Source: CAZVXI01 sp964631295 (GTDB lineage Bacteria; Planctomycetota; Phycisphaerae; Phycisphaerales; SM1A02). Taken from it: 38,529 nucleotides of DNA. How positions within the stretch are numbered: position 1 is the first letter of the stretch; every line of letters begins with the position of its first letter. The stretch is from positions 1 to 38,529 of the forward strand of contig CAZVXI010000007.1 in assembly GCA_964631295.1 (NCBI GenBank). The letters run 5' to 3'. The notes under the pieces are model-generated. The model was not told the origin of the DNA, did no database searches, and was given only the letters and a program-made list of their open reading frames with translations. Both the position numbers and the translations under genes were made by a program. This document shows positions 24,447 through 32,520 of this stretch, piece by piece.

Positions 24447-24716
24447 ATGACGACACCTCCTCAGAGCCAGTCCAACCCATCAACCAACGCCGTTGAAGCG
24501 ACCGCGCCGGGTGGCTCATCTCGCCGATTATGGCCGGCCTGGGCGCTGCTTGGTTTCCTCGCGTTCCTTGCCACGCAGCTCACGGTGCTCGCATTCGCGT
24601 TGCAAGGCAAGTGGTTCGTGCTGGTTGGCCCTGCCATCGTCTGCGGGTTCAAGGCATGGAGCACATGGCAGTGGATACGCCCGCGGATCCAGCACGACGA
24701 CCATCCACCTGTCTAG
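24447..24716 (+). CDS. Small membrane protein of unknown function
   Basis: 89 aa from ATG 24447; a TTG at 24375 would extend the frame by 24 residues. A polar, Ser/Thr/Pro-rich N-terminus is followed by two hydrophobic helices, WALLGFLAFLATQLTVLAFA and FVLVGPAIVCGF. The C-terminus is short and polar and ends HDDHPPV. It follows dciA by about 108 bases. No family recognised. The start is uncertain because no ribosome site is visible at either candidate. Confidence 0.55.
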   Translation: MTTPPQSQSNPSTNAVEATAPGGSSRRLWPAWALLGFLAFLATQLTVLAFALQGKWFVLVGPAIVCGFKAWSTWQWIRPRIQHDDHPPV

Positions 24717-24740
24717 ACACTGGCTTTCGCGACACCGACG

Positions 24741-26504
24741 TCACTGCTCCCACGCTGACAGGTCTACATGCATTCGGGCCGGGTCGATGAACCACGATGC
24801 GATACGGCCCGGGCCGGTCTCGATTGACCGCGAATCTGCATGCGTGCGGCTGATCGCCAGCCTCAATTGAGTCGTTGGGCCGGCATTGAGCCGGCTTTCA
24901 TCGGCAACACGGGTCGCCCAGGCATTGGGCACAACGATTCGGCACAGCCAGCGGTCATCGTACGATCGCCGATGAATCTGCAATGTTCCATCGTTCTCAC
25001 CCAGTGGCAGTTTCCACCAGCCGCGCTCGGGAATGACGAGCATGATGCCCGGCCGATCGGGCAGAGATTCACTGCGGCCGATGAGCAGGGTGATTGCTTC
25101 GTGCCCGATGAGGTCTTCGGGATTGCGCAGCGCCAGCGGGAGTTGCTGGTCTTCAACCGATCGCGTCTCGGTTGGTCGACGACAGTCGACGAAAACCTCC
25201 CAGCGGCCACTGCGCTTGCGCACGTGCACGAACGTTGCATGCGACTCTTCGATGACCGGCTGCTGCGCGACTTCAACGTCCGCGAGCGTAAGCGGCAGAT
25301 GCAGGCCACGCAACTCGACGCCGGGCGGCGATGCTGCAATTGCCTGAGGCGGAAACTGAATGCTGGAGCGACGCGTGTCGAATCGCACGTCGAGAATGAG
25401 CGGCTTTTGCGCAATCGATTCGCCGAGCACCTGATCTTGCAATTCGACCGGCCGCGCAACCTCGAACTCGCGCACTTCGCCTGCGCGCAGCCTGACCTGC
25501 TCAGGTTCGCCAGCATCTCGTGCCCACGCAAGTTGCAGGTCGACTGGTGTGGTCGCGCGATTCAGCGCGGCGATGCTCACCGTCTTGCCGTACAGACGCA
25601 CCGGCCAGATGAGAATCGGCGGCTGGCTTTCGAGCCAACTCTGTACGTCAAGCGTGCGCTGTATCGGCGAGCGGCGCTGATCAAGCAGAACGGTGAGCAA
25701 CTCGTTGAGCGCGGTCCGTCGAGTGATCCACGCGGCGATCGGCCCGCGCCTGCCCGAACATGTGCGTGTCAGCATCAGGCGCAACTCGCTCGCGAGTGAT
25801 TCGTCCGCCCGTTCCAGTGCCCGCATGCCGACCATCCAGAGATCCGCGATGGACTGGGCCAGGTGTTGTTCGAGGCCCGTGAAGTTCGTGATCTCCGGAG
25901 GCCGCGCGCCGATGCGCTCAGCCATCAGCAGCCATCTCCAGTATGCAAATGGCGATTCAGCGCTCGGTGTATCAGCAGCGGTGCCAGCGGGCATGTCCGG
26001 GAGGGTGACGCCGGGCGCGAACGGCGTAGGCGGATCGAACCAGACCGTTCGAACAGACTCGCCCGCCACTGTGAGGTCCCCGGCAGCATCGAGCGGCAGG
26101 GGGGCGATTGCCGTCGGCGTTCCGTTCCCGACCGCCGTCGAATCGCTCGGTGCGATCGCGCGAACGGTCATTTGCTGAGCTTCGTCGGACCACCGCCGTA
26201 TGTGTCGGGCTTCGATGATCGGGCGCGGCGCAACCCACGCGACTTGCGCGTCGACCGAGGAACCGTCTGCAAGGGTGATAGTCAGCCATGCAGGCCAGTC
26301 GCGCCCGGGTATGGCCGCTCTCAGCGGGATCGTCACGACGCCGCCTCGAACGGCATAGATCTGCTCGACAGCCGGGCGTATGCCGCGGGCGGCAGTTGAC
26401 TCAACTCGGCTGTCCTGTGCACACGCGCCGCGTGGAATCGTCAGCAGCAGTGCTGCAAGTGTCGCAAACGATCTCATTTTCTGCGTGAGTCTGCCGAACA
26501 CCAT
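24741..26504 (-). CDS. Large secreted protein of unknown function
   Basis: 587 aa. ATG 26504 has GGAG four to seven bases upstream; ATG 26477 is an alternative that would begin right at the signal sequence. A signal peptide (FATLAALLLTIPRGACAQDS) is followed by a beta-rich domain beginning VEQIYAVRGGVVTIPLRAA. After that come an alpha-helical middle part around residues 210-310 (with RRTALNELLTVLLDQR), and a second beta-rich half with several WRW/IPERGWWKLPL-like strands. No catalytic motif is evident. It is 48 bases downstream of gmk on the same strand and probably shares its transcript. The length and exported nature suggest an envelope role, but I recognise no family. Confidence 0.7.
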   Translation of the reverse strand: MVFGRLTQKMRSFATLAALLLTIPRGACAQDSRVESTAARGIRPAVEQIYAVRGGVVTIPLRAAIPGRDWPAWLTITLADGSSVDAQVAWVAPRPIIEARHIRRWSDEAQQMTVRAIAPSDSTAVGNGTPTAIAPLPLDAAGDLTVAGESVRTVWFDPPTPFAPGVTLPDMPAGTAADTPSAESPFAYWRWLLMAERIGARPPEITNFTGLEQHLAQSIADLWMVGMRALERADESLASELRLMLTRTCSGRRGPIAAWITRRTALNELLTVLLDQRRSPIQRTLDVQSWLESQPPILIWPVRLYGKTVSIAALNRATTPVDLQLAWARDAGEPEQVRLRAGEVREFEVARPVELQDQVLGESIAQKPLILDVRFDTRRSSIQFPPQAIAASPPGVELRGLHLPLTLADVEVAQQPVIEESHATFVHVRKRSGRWEVFVDCRRPTETRSVEDQQLPLALRNPEDLIGHEAITLLIGRSESLPDRPGIMLVIPERGWWKLPLGENDGTLQIHRRSYDDRWLCRIVVPNAWATRVADESRLNAGPTTQLRLAISRTHADSRSIETGPGRIASWFIDPARMHVDLSAWEQ

Positions 26505-26552
26505 GCACTCCGGGATGCGCTTGCGCCCGCCGTTGGTCACTCTCCGAGACGA

Positions 26553-27185
26553 TCACGCGTGCCGCGCGTCTCGGCGAGCCTGAATCACACGTTGCGCGTC
26601 GGCGATGGCTTGTTCCAGATCATCGTTCACGATGAAGTGGTTATACGCGCCGCTGGTCCCGGCGGTCTCCATCTCGTGTTTGGCCTCTGCGAAACGGCGT
26701 TGGATTTGATCCTCCGGGACGTCGGCTCGGCCGCGCAGTCGCGCGAGCAGCGCATCGTCACTCGGGGGCTTGACGAAGATCAGCAAAGCTTCGGGCATGG
26801 CACGCCGGACCTGCAGCGCGCCCTGCACATCAATATCGAGCATGACGATTCTGCCTGCGGCGATGCGCTCACGGACAGGTCCCGCGGGTGTGCCGTACCA
26901 GTCGCGGCCGAACACCTGGGCATGCTCCAGGAACTCGCCTTGCTCGCGCATCTGTTTGAACTGATCGAGCGAGACGAAGTAGTAGTCGCGACCATCCTGC
27001 TCGCCCGGCCGGGGTGATCGCGTGGTTGCTGACACACTGAACAGGCCATCAAGGGACTTGAGCACCGCGCGCACGATGGTCGTCTTACCGACACCGGAAG
27101 GACCGGAGACAACCACCAGCAACCCGTCGCCTGCGTGGGCCGCCGCTTGCTCATGTATCGAATCTGACATACGCGAGACTTCCAC
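26553..27185 (-). CDS. gmk: Guanylate kinase
   Basis: 210 aa from GTG 27185, or 205 aa from ATG 27170. It converts GMP to GDP with ATP. The P-loop is VVSGPSGVGKTTIVRAVL. The GMP-binding region includes SATTRSPRPGEQDGRDYYFV and FLEHAQVFGRDWYGTP. VMLDIDVQGALQVRRAMPEA and LIFVKPPSDDALLARLRGR complete the core, and the RFAEAKHEM lid region is present. I prefer GTG 27185 because a TACGCT box ends six bases before it, the pattern of leaderless starts seen elsewhere here. The rpoZ gene that often follows gmk is absent; a secreted protein follows instead. Confidence 0.95.
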   Translation of the reverse strand: MEVSRMSDSIHEQAAAHAGDGLLVVVSGPSGVGKTTIVRAVLKSLDGLFSVSATTRSPRPGEQDGRDYYFVSLDQFKQMREQGEFLEHAQVFGRDWYGTPAGPVRERIAAGRIVMLDIDVQGALQVRRAMPEALLIFVKPPSDDALLARLRGRADVPEDQIQRRFAEAKHEMETAGTSGAYNHFIVNDDLEQAIADAQRVIQARRDARHA

Positions 27186-27191
27186 CGCCAA

Positions 27192-27197
27192 AGCGTA
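27192..27197 (-). promoter_or_regulatory. -10-like box 6 bases before GTG of gmk
   Basis: On the minus strand TACGCT is followed by TTGGCG and then GTG 27185. No Shine-Dalgarno precedes the GTG or the TTG at 27191. Confidence 0.4.
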
Positions 27198-27245
27198 GCA
27201 GCCGCGAGCAGATGCGTTGCCAGTTGTCAGATGATGCCGCCTCCG

Positions 27246-28040
27246 TCAGAGGCGTGGCACGGCAGCCAGCAGTTGCTGTGTGTAGGGCTGTTGAGGGGTG
27301 TCAATCACCGCCCGACGCGATCCAGACTCGACGATCCTGCCATCGCGCATCACGATGATGCGGTCGCACATGTGCTCGACAACCGCCATATCGTGGCTGA
27401 TAAAGAGCATGGCCATACCGAGGTCTCTCTGGAGATCACTCAGGAGATTCAGGATCTGTGCCTGCACGGACACGTCAAGAGCGCTTGTCGGTTCATCACA
27501 GATGAGCAGCTTCGGCTGGAGGCTGATGGCCCGGGCAATGGCGATGCGCTGTTTCTGCCCGCCGGAGAACTCGTGCGGGAATCGCCGGGCAGCATCGTCG
27601 GGCAGGCCGCAGGTTTCCAGCAGGCGCGCAACCGTCGCGCGCAGCACCTTGCCCCGCGCCGCACGATGCACGCGAAGCGGCTCCGCGATGATCTCACCGA
27701 CGCGATGCCGGCGATTGAGTGACCCACCCGGGTCCTGAAAGATGATTTGCATCTCCCGCCGTGCTTTGCGGATCCGGCGAGGCGAAAGGCCAGCGAGGCT
27801 GGTGCCGTTGATCCGAACTTCGCCCGCGTCAGGCTCGATGAGGCGCAATATCAGCCTCGCGATGGTCGATTTCCCGCTGCCCGATTCACCGACGATGCCA
27901 AGCGATTCTGCCGCTGCCAGTTCAAATGAAACATCGTCCACCGCGCGGACGGTCCCCGCAGTTGATGTCGCGCGTCCGCCGCGCAATGCAAACGATTTGC
28001 GCAACGTGCGGACCGAGAGCAGCGGGGCAGCGGCAGGCAT
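27246..28040 (-). CDS. ABC transporter ATP-binding protein (OppF/DppF-like)
   Basis: 264 aa. It resembles the second ATPase of peptide and nickel importers. Walker A is IVGESGSGKSTIARLI, then IIFQDPGGSLNRRHRVG (Q-loop region, typical of OppF), signature EFSGGQKQRIAIARAI, Walker B LLICDEPTSALDVS and H-loop LFISHDMAVVEHM. The C-terminal PQQPYTQQLLAAVP is the family hallmark. The usual iron-sulfur cysteine extension at the C-terminus is short or missing. No OppA-D genes adjoin it. The start ATG 28040 follows a TAGGAT box by six bases. Confidence 0.9.
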   Translation of the reverse strand: MPAAAPLLSVRTLRKSFALRGGRATSTAGTVRAVDDVSFELAAAESLGIVGESGSGKSTIARLILRLIEPDAGEVRINGTSLAGLSPRRIRKARREMQIIFQDPGGSLNRRHRVGEIIAEPLRVHRAARGKVLRATVARLLETCGLPDDAARRFPHEFSGGQKQRIAIARAISLQPKLLICDEPTSALDVSVQAQILNLLSDLQRDLGMAMLFISHDMAVVEHMCDRIIVMRDGRIVESGSRRAVIDTPQQPYTQQLLAAVPRL

Positions 28041-28046
28041 CCGTCC

Positions 28047-28052
28047 ATCCTA
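28047..28052 (-). promoter_or_regulatory. -10 box 6 bases before the OppF-like start
   Basis: On the minus strand TAGGAT, six bases and ATG 28040 follow one another with no Shine-Dalgarno. The upstream gene ends only 33 bases away, so the box would give this ATPase independent expression. Confidence 0.45.
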
Positions 28053-28085
28053 GCGAGACGGTCGCATCGCCGTGATGTCCACAGA

Positions 28086-28502
28086 TCACGCGGCCTCTTC
28101 CGCGGGCGCTTCTTTGTCCACGCCGCTGGGTGCGTCGGCACGCTCTGTCCAGTCTTCAGCGCGGCGGCCGAGGTTCAGTTCGCTCTCCTGAGTCTTGCGG
28201 TAACCGAGCTTGCGGACCACCTCGAGGACATCCGTCCACGTGGGGAACGTCTTGCCGTTCACGCGCTTGAAGGTATCGATGGCCATGATGAACAGGAACT
28301 GTTCATTGGTCATCTCGCCTTCCTCTGCGGAGCGCATGAAGTCGGTCCGGCGGCGACCAGGGCCTCGACGACGTTCGAGGTTGGATGCGGCGCCCTGCTC
28401 GACAGAGAGCGCCCGGCGATCCAGACCGGTGCGGCGATCGACCACCTCTCCACCGGGCGGAGACATTGGGACATCAGCGTTGGGCTTCTCGGCGTTGGAC
28501 AT
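28086..28502 (-). CDS. Hypothetical soluble protein with RR-x-GLDRR motifs
   Basis: 138 aa. AAAGGAG precedes ATG 28502 at good spacing. The first 55 residues are disordered and strongly basic, with VVDRRTGLDRR and LERRRGPGRRRTD. The second half is a compact helical domain: MTNEQFLFIMAIDTFKRVNG followed by FPTWTDVLEVVRKLGYRKT, ending in an acidic, Ala-rich tail. The second half looks conserved and resembles small planctomycete proteins I have seen without a named function. The RRxGxDRR element also occurs next to PilZ-type regulators, but no PilZ domain is here. Confidence 0.75.
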   Translation of the reverse strand: MSNAEKPNADVPMSPPGGEVVDRRTGLDRRALSVEQGAASNLERRRGPGRRRTDFMRSAEEGEMTNEQFLFIMAIDTFKRVNGKTFPTWTDVLEVVRKLGYRKTQESELNLGRRAEDWTERADAPSGVDKEAPAEEAA

Positions 28503-28687
28503 GGCCGACTCCTTTCGGGAACCCGTGGGAGCCAAACGTGCATCGCATCGGCGGCTACACTGTCGCTCCCATCGGTGATCGGCCGTTCCCGGACACCGAT
28601 GGAGTTGATCCGATGACCACGCGCCTGGCGCGTAACATCTGTTGCGCGGCAACGTCCGCAAATCTTTTCATCTGCGTCGATTGAGTC

Positions 28688-29158
28688 ATGAGCAGCCAGC
28701 AAGACACGCCATTCACTCCTCATGCGGCATTGCTGGCATGGCTCTGGCCGGGGGCCGGTCATATCGCTTTGGGCGAGCGCGCCCGCGGGTTCGGCATCAT
28801 GACGGGCATTTTATTGCTGGTGATACTGGGCGTTTTGATCGGTGGGATCGACTGTGTGGACCGCAAGGAAGATCGCCTGTGGTTCCTTGCGCAATCGCTC
28901 AATGGCCCAATCGCTCTCGGGATCGACTACCTCAACCAGAACGTGATCAAGGCCAAGTCAGCCGAGCAACGGCTCTGGACGACGGGAATCAGCCACGTGA
29001 ATGAAGTCGGCACGCTCTATATCGCCCTCGCCGGACTGATGAATCTCGCGGTGATTCTGGACGCGTTGCAGTTCACGCCTCGGATGCCACCCAGACCAAA
29101 GCGGCGGTCGGATGATGGTGGGGCTGACGTCGACGCAGCAGGCGAGGGATCCGCATGA
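28688..29158 (+). CDS. Planctomycete-type small membrane protein
   Basis: 156 aa. After a short polar N-terminus the motif AWLWPGAGHIALGERARG resembles the P-G-x-G-H/Q entry of TM2-like membrane proteins. Hydrophobic segments lie near residues 37-55 and 112-128, with a charged C-terminal tail RPKRRSDDGG. The stop overlaps the start of the next gene as ATGA, so the two are very probably co-translated and may form one complex. The start ATG 28688 has no clear ribosome site. Function unknown. Confidence 0.7.
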   Translation: MSSQQDTPFTPHAALLAWLWPGAGHIALGERARGFGIMTGILLLVILGVLIGGIDCVDRKEDRLWFLAQSLNGPIALGIDYLNQNVIKAKSAEQRLWTTGISHVNEVGTLYIALAGLMNLAVILDALQFTPRMPPRPKRRSDDGGADVDAAGEGSA

Positions 29159-29421
29159 TGCTCGCGTCGCTGGCCATGCTGTTTGCATACACGCCGTTCA
29201 TCACACCGATGCACAGCATGCAGCCGTGGTGGTACGTGCTGGTGGTCCCACTCGCATTTGGAATATCGCTCATTTACAAGTCGCTGCACCTTCAAGACAT
29301 GCGCAAGCTGATGACGAGCACGCTTGTCATGACTGCACAAATCGTGCTTGCGGTGGTCGCGCTTGGGCTGGCTGTCGCCATCTTCGTTGTCTACGTCATC
29401 CCGCGAATCCCCGTGCATTAA
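29155..29421 (+). CDS. Small membrane protein coupled to the preceding gene
   Basis: 88 aa. ATG 29155 overlaps the preceding TGA; a second ATG follows at once at 29158. Three hydrophobic helices can be seen: MLASLAMLFAYTPFIT, WWYVLVVPLAFGISLIY and IVLAVVALGLAVAIFVVYVI, joined by a polar loop with KSLHLQDMRK. The gene ends in a short tail PRIPVH. Overlap and shared membrane nature suggest that it works with the product of 28688-29158. No family named. Confidence 0.7.
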   Translation: MMLASLAMLFAYTPFITPMHSMQPWWYVLVVPLAFGISLIYKSLHLQDMRKLMTSTLVMTAQIVLAVVALGLAVAIFVVYVIPRIPVH

Positions 29422-29501
29422 GCGTGGGCGCGCAGCGGAACGCCGTCGCGCGTCCGTGCGCTGCAGCGTTTCGCTCTTCCCACAACCGTATGATGACTGG
29501 C

Positions 29502-29792
29502 TTATTCCTGCGGGCCGTCGGGTGCGCCGGTGGCATACATGGAACCGTTGTCGCCGGTCGCGTGGACATAGGCAACGTGATTCATGTACAACTGGAAGCC
29601 AAGTGCATCGCCGGCACCGAGATGAATCGCGCCCGTGGCATCGTCGTGAGCGTGTGCCTGCGAGTCGACCATGCCAAGCATGACCGAGTTCGACGGGCCT
29701 TCGACGAGCCATGTACGCTGCTCAGTGGACTGGCAGCCGGCGAGTGTCGCGGCGAGGCCAAAGGTTGCGATGCAGGCAATTCGAGTGAACAT
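29502..29792 (-). CDS. Small lipoprotein of unknown function
   Basis: 96 aa. GGAG lies about seven bases before ATG 29792. The signal peptide ends in a perfect lipobox LAGC (MFTRIACIATFGLAATLAGC), so the mature protein starts at C20 and is lipid-anchored. The mature part is 77 residues, acidic and His-rich (DSQAHAHDDATGA), with aromatic strands near ALGFQLYMNHVAYV. No family recognised. It is convergent with the membrane-protein pair. Confidence 0.75.
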   Translation of the reverse strand: MFTRIACIATFGLAATLAGCQSTEQRTWLVEGPSNSVMLGMVDSQAHAHDDATGAIHLGAGDALGFQLYMNHVAYVHATGDNGSMYATGAPDGPQE

Positions 29793-29941
29793 GGCAGACT
29801 CCGAGATATTCCAACGGCCATGGCTCGCATGGCCTTCCGGGTGCTATCGGCGATTGGCGCGCGATCATCAAGTGGAAAGCCCCGATTCCTTCCCGGCCTG
29901 TCAGGCCGCTCACGGCGACCATTTCCACAGCCACAACGTCT

Positions 29942-29947
29942 TATAAT
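29942..29947 (+). promoter_or_regulatory. Consensus TATAAT box in a gene-poor gap
   Basis: This is a perfect -10 hexamer pointing right, in a gap of about 580 bases between the lipoprotein gene and tpsB. The -35 region is weak. Seven bases later TTG-GTG opens a frame of 85 codons. Just before it, at 29895-29907, GGCCTG-T-CAGGCC is a short palindrome. Confidence 0.4.
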
Positions 29948-29954
29948 CCACGGA

Positions 29955-30212
29955 TTGGTGCGCAAAGAACGCCGGTCAGGGCCAACCCGACGCTTGTATC
30001 GGTCGGATCGCACATCTTGCCGGAACCGATTCGGGCGCCGATTCGAATCGCTCTGGCAGCAATGCGTGGCCGCGCGGAGTTATCGGTCGTTGGCATATAA
30101 ATCTCTGGCTTTGCGTGCATTACAAGCAATTTTCGCTATGCTGCAGTCGTGGTCAGCCCAGTTTGCCACGTGGGAATACAGGTTGTCGGGGGAATCTGGT
30201 GATGCAGGATAG
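29955..30212 (+). CDS. Doubtful small basic protein after a TATAAT box
   Basis: 85 aa from TTG 29955 (GTG 29958 next). The only support is position: the start lies seven bases after a perfect -10 box, the same spacing as the leaderless starts of clear genes here. The product is very arginine-rich in its first half and has a hydrophobic stretch ALRALQAIFAMLQSW in the second. Codon choice is unlike the neighbours, with many CGG, TTG and TCT codons. A non-coding transcript or a tpsB leader is just as likely. The rest of the gap up to 30374 shows nothing else I can name. Confidence 0.25.
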   Translation: MVRKERRSGPTRRLYRSDRTSCRNRFGRRFESLWQQCVAARSYRSLAYKSLALRALQAIFAMLQSWSAQFATWEYRLSGESGDAG

Positions 30213-30374
30213 ATGTCAAATCAAATCGCAACGGTTGCGCGCTTTGCGCAGGTCCCGGTAACGGACAGGGGTCTTTTGAGTCGATGAAGAGCGCTTTGAC
30301 GACTGCAACGAAATTCTCTGGGCGGCCGTGCAATGACATGGACGCATTGCTTCGAGTCAATGGATGATCACGGA

Positions 30375-32453
30375 ATGAACACGACGAACCGACCCGTGCT
30401 GATGACGAATCATGTTTCCATCGCGAACAACCGCGCACGGCACACAGGGGCAAGTGTCGCAGTGGCGGCCATGCTTTTGTGGACCGCGCCAGCAGCGGCG
30501 CAGGGTGATATCGAACTTGAACCTGTGGAAGGCCCGCCCGCGGCTCAGGCCAATGACCAGACCCAGGTCATGACAGCGGCATCCACCTTCGAGATCAGCG
30601 AGTTCTCTTTGCGTTATCGCGTTGAGCATCCGCAGCACATTCCTATCAGCGAAATCATGTCGATGCCGATCGCGCTTGATGGTTCAAGCGGAACATACAT
30701 GCCAGCGTTGGCGGCCGAGTCAGATGATGACGAGCAGGCGATGCTCGTCACACTCGACTCACTCAACGCGGCCGGCACGCAGACGTATTCTGCTGCTGCC
30801 TTGCAGGCAATCATCGAGACGATTCGCGACCGCTTTGTTGAAGCGGGGTACCTCGGCGTGTTCGTCGGCCCCGACCCGAGCATCGTGACGCCCGCGGGCG
30901 CCGTCTCCCGGCCGGAAGGCATGACGGAGTTTCCGCTGTTGATCGCCACGGGCATCGTGACCGAGATGCGCACGCTCGCAAGTGGCGGCCGCGTGGTTCA
31001 GCCCGGTGAGGACCTCAAGTTCCCTGCGTCCACACTGCGCGCGATTGATGATGCGATCAGTGCTCCCAAGATTAAAATTGAAGAGCGAACCAATCACCCG
31101 CTGCATCAGAAGATCTTGCGTGATTCACCTGTACGTCCGTACGATCCGACGTCGACAGAACCGCGAGGCGACCTTCTTAACAAGGCCAAGCTGGACCGGT
31201 TCGTGTTCCACAAGGGTCGCCATCCAGGCCGTCGGGTGGATGTCGCCCTGGCGACGGCAGAAGACCCCCAGACTGTCGCGCTCGACTACATCATCACAGA
31301 AAATGACCCGCTGATTATTTACGGCCAGATCGGCAACACGGGCACATCCCAGACAGGCCATCTGCGCGAACGAGTCGGGCTGATTCACTCGCAAGTTACA
31401 AATAACGATGACATCTTCTCTGTCGAGTTGGCGACCAATGAGTTTGACGGCTCCAACTCGGTCGTGACGTCCTACGAAGCGCCGTTCGCGAACGATCGAA
31501 TCCGCTGGAAGATATTCGGTTCGTGGAGCGAGTTCGCAGCCGACCAGGTCGGTTTCTTCACAGCGACATTTACCGGAACAACCTGGACAGTTGGCGGGGA
31601 GATCGAAGCGAATATCTGGCAGAATCGTGAGCAGTTCCTCGATCTGTTCGCTTCACTAACGTACTACGACATTGAAGTGAACAACCCGCTGGCAACCAAC
31701 GGGCAGGAACAGTTCCTGATTCCGCGCTTCGGCGTCCGATATGACAGAACCACAGAGTGGTATGGCACTCAGGCAGAAGCCTTCTTTGAATACGGGTCGC
31801 TGACAGATCTCAACGCGACGCAACTGGCAAGCCTCGGACGCACAGCACCCGATGATGAGTGGTTCAAGTTCGGCTGGTCGGGTCAACACTCGGTGTTCCT
31901 TGAACCACTGCTCAATCGCGAAGCATGGCTCGATCCGAATACACCCGACTCATCAACGCTCGCTCATGAACTGCTCTTCCGTACGAGCGGACAGGTCGTG
32001 TTTGGCGACAATCGCGTGGTTCCCCAGTTCGAGAGTGTCGCAGGCGGGTTGTACACGGTTCGTGGTTATCCCGAGTCTGCCGTCGCGGGTGATAACGTGG
32101 TTATCGGAAGTGCGGAGTACCGCTTCCACCTGCCCCGCACGTTCCAGATTGAAACCGAGCCGCGGACGCTCCTTGGTGAGACATTCCGCAACTCGCCGCA
32201 GTTTGTGTACGGCCGCCCGGACTGGGACCTGATTTTCAAGGGCTTTGTAGATATCGGACATGTCACAGCGAATGACGCTCTGGCGTTCGAAAACGATGAG
32301 ACGCTGCTGGGCGCGGGTGTCGGTATTGAGCTTCAGTACCGCCGGAATGTGAATCTGCGCCTGGATTGGGGCTTTGTACTCGATGAGGTAATCGCGGTCG
32401 GCGCCAACGATGGTGCGAACCGGCTGCATTTTGTTGGAACGATTCTCTTTTGA
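30375..32453 (+). CDS. Two-partner secretion outer-membrane transporter (TpsB; ShlB/FhaC/HecB family)
   Basis: 692 aa from ATG 30375; ATG 30360 and 30402 are alternatives and none has a clear ribosome site. A signal peptide ends near APAAAQGD. The N-terminal third holds POTRA-like regions, with FEISEFSLRYRVEHPQHIPI and a later KLDRFVFHKGRHPGRRVDVA. Then LDYIITENDPLIIYGQIGNT leads into the 16-strand barrel, whose strands include YEAPFANDRIRWKIFGSWSE. The conserved lid-lock motif of TpsB, here VRGYPESAVAGDN, is near residue 562. The C-terminal strand ends in FVGTILF with the terminal phenylalanine that BAM recognises. Its substrate is almost certainly the TpsA protein encoded 67 bases downstream. 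Confidence 0.88.
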   Translation: MNTTNRPVLMTNHVSIANNRARHTGASVAVAAMLLWTAPAAAQGDIELEPVEGPPAAQANDQTQVMTAASTFEISEFSLRYRVEHPQHIPISEIMSMPIALDGSSGTYMPALAAESDDDEQAMLVTLDSLNAAGTQTYSAAALQAIIETIRDRFVEAGYLGVFVGPDPSIVTPAGAVSRPEGMTEFPLLIATGIVTEMRTLASGGRVVQPGEDLKFPASTLRAIDDAISAPKIKIEERTNHPLHQKILRDSPVRPYDPTSTEPRGDLLNKAKLDRFVFHKGRHPGRRVDVALATAEDPQTVALDYIITENDPLIIYGQIGNTGTSQTGHLRERVGLIHSQVTNNDDIFSVELATNEFDGSNSVVTSYEAPFANDRIRWKIFGSWSEFAADQVGFFTATFTGTTWTVGGEIEANIWQNREQFLDLFASLTYYDIEVNNPLATNGQEQFLIPRFGVRYDRTTEWYGTQAEAFFEYGSLTDLNATQLASLGRTAPDDEWFKFGWSGQHSVFLEPLLNREAWLDPNTPDSSTLAHELLFRTSGQVVFGDNRVVPQFESVAGGLYTVRGYPESAVAGDNVVIGSAEYRFHLPRTFQIETEPRTLLGETFRNSPQFVYGRPDWDLIFKGFVDIGHVTANDALAFENDETLLGAGVGIELQYRRNVNLRLDWGFVLDEVIAVGANDGANRLHFVGTILF

Positions 32454-32520
32454 CAGGCCATTCTTGAGCTAGGTTTAGGATGTAACAACACCTCAGCCAT
32501 CTGGCCAGGGAGAAGATAAG

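Noticed and set aside
29112..29954. Long plus-strand frame crossing the membrane-protein and lipoprotein genes
   Set aside because: It overlaps genes with clear ribosome sites, membrane helices and a lipobox, and its product has no protein-like features.
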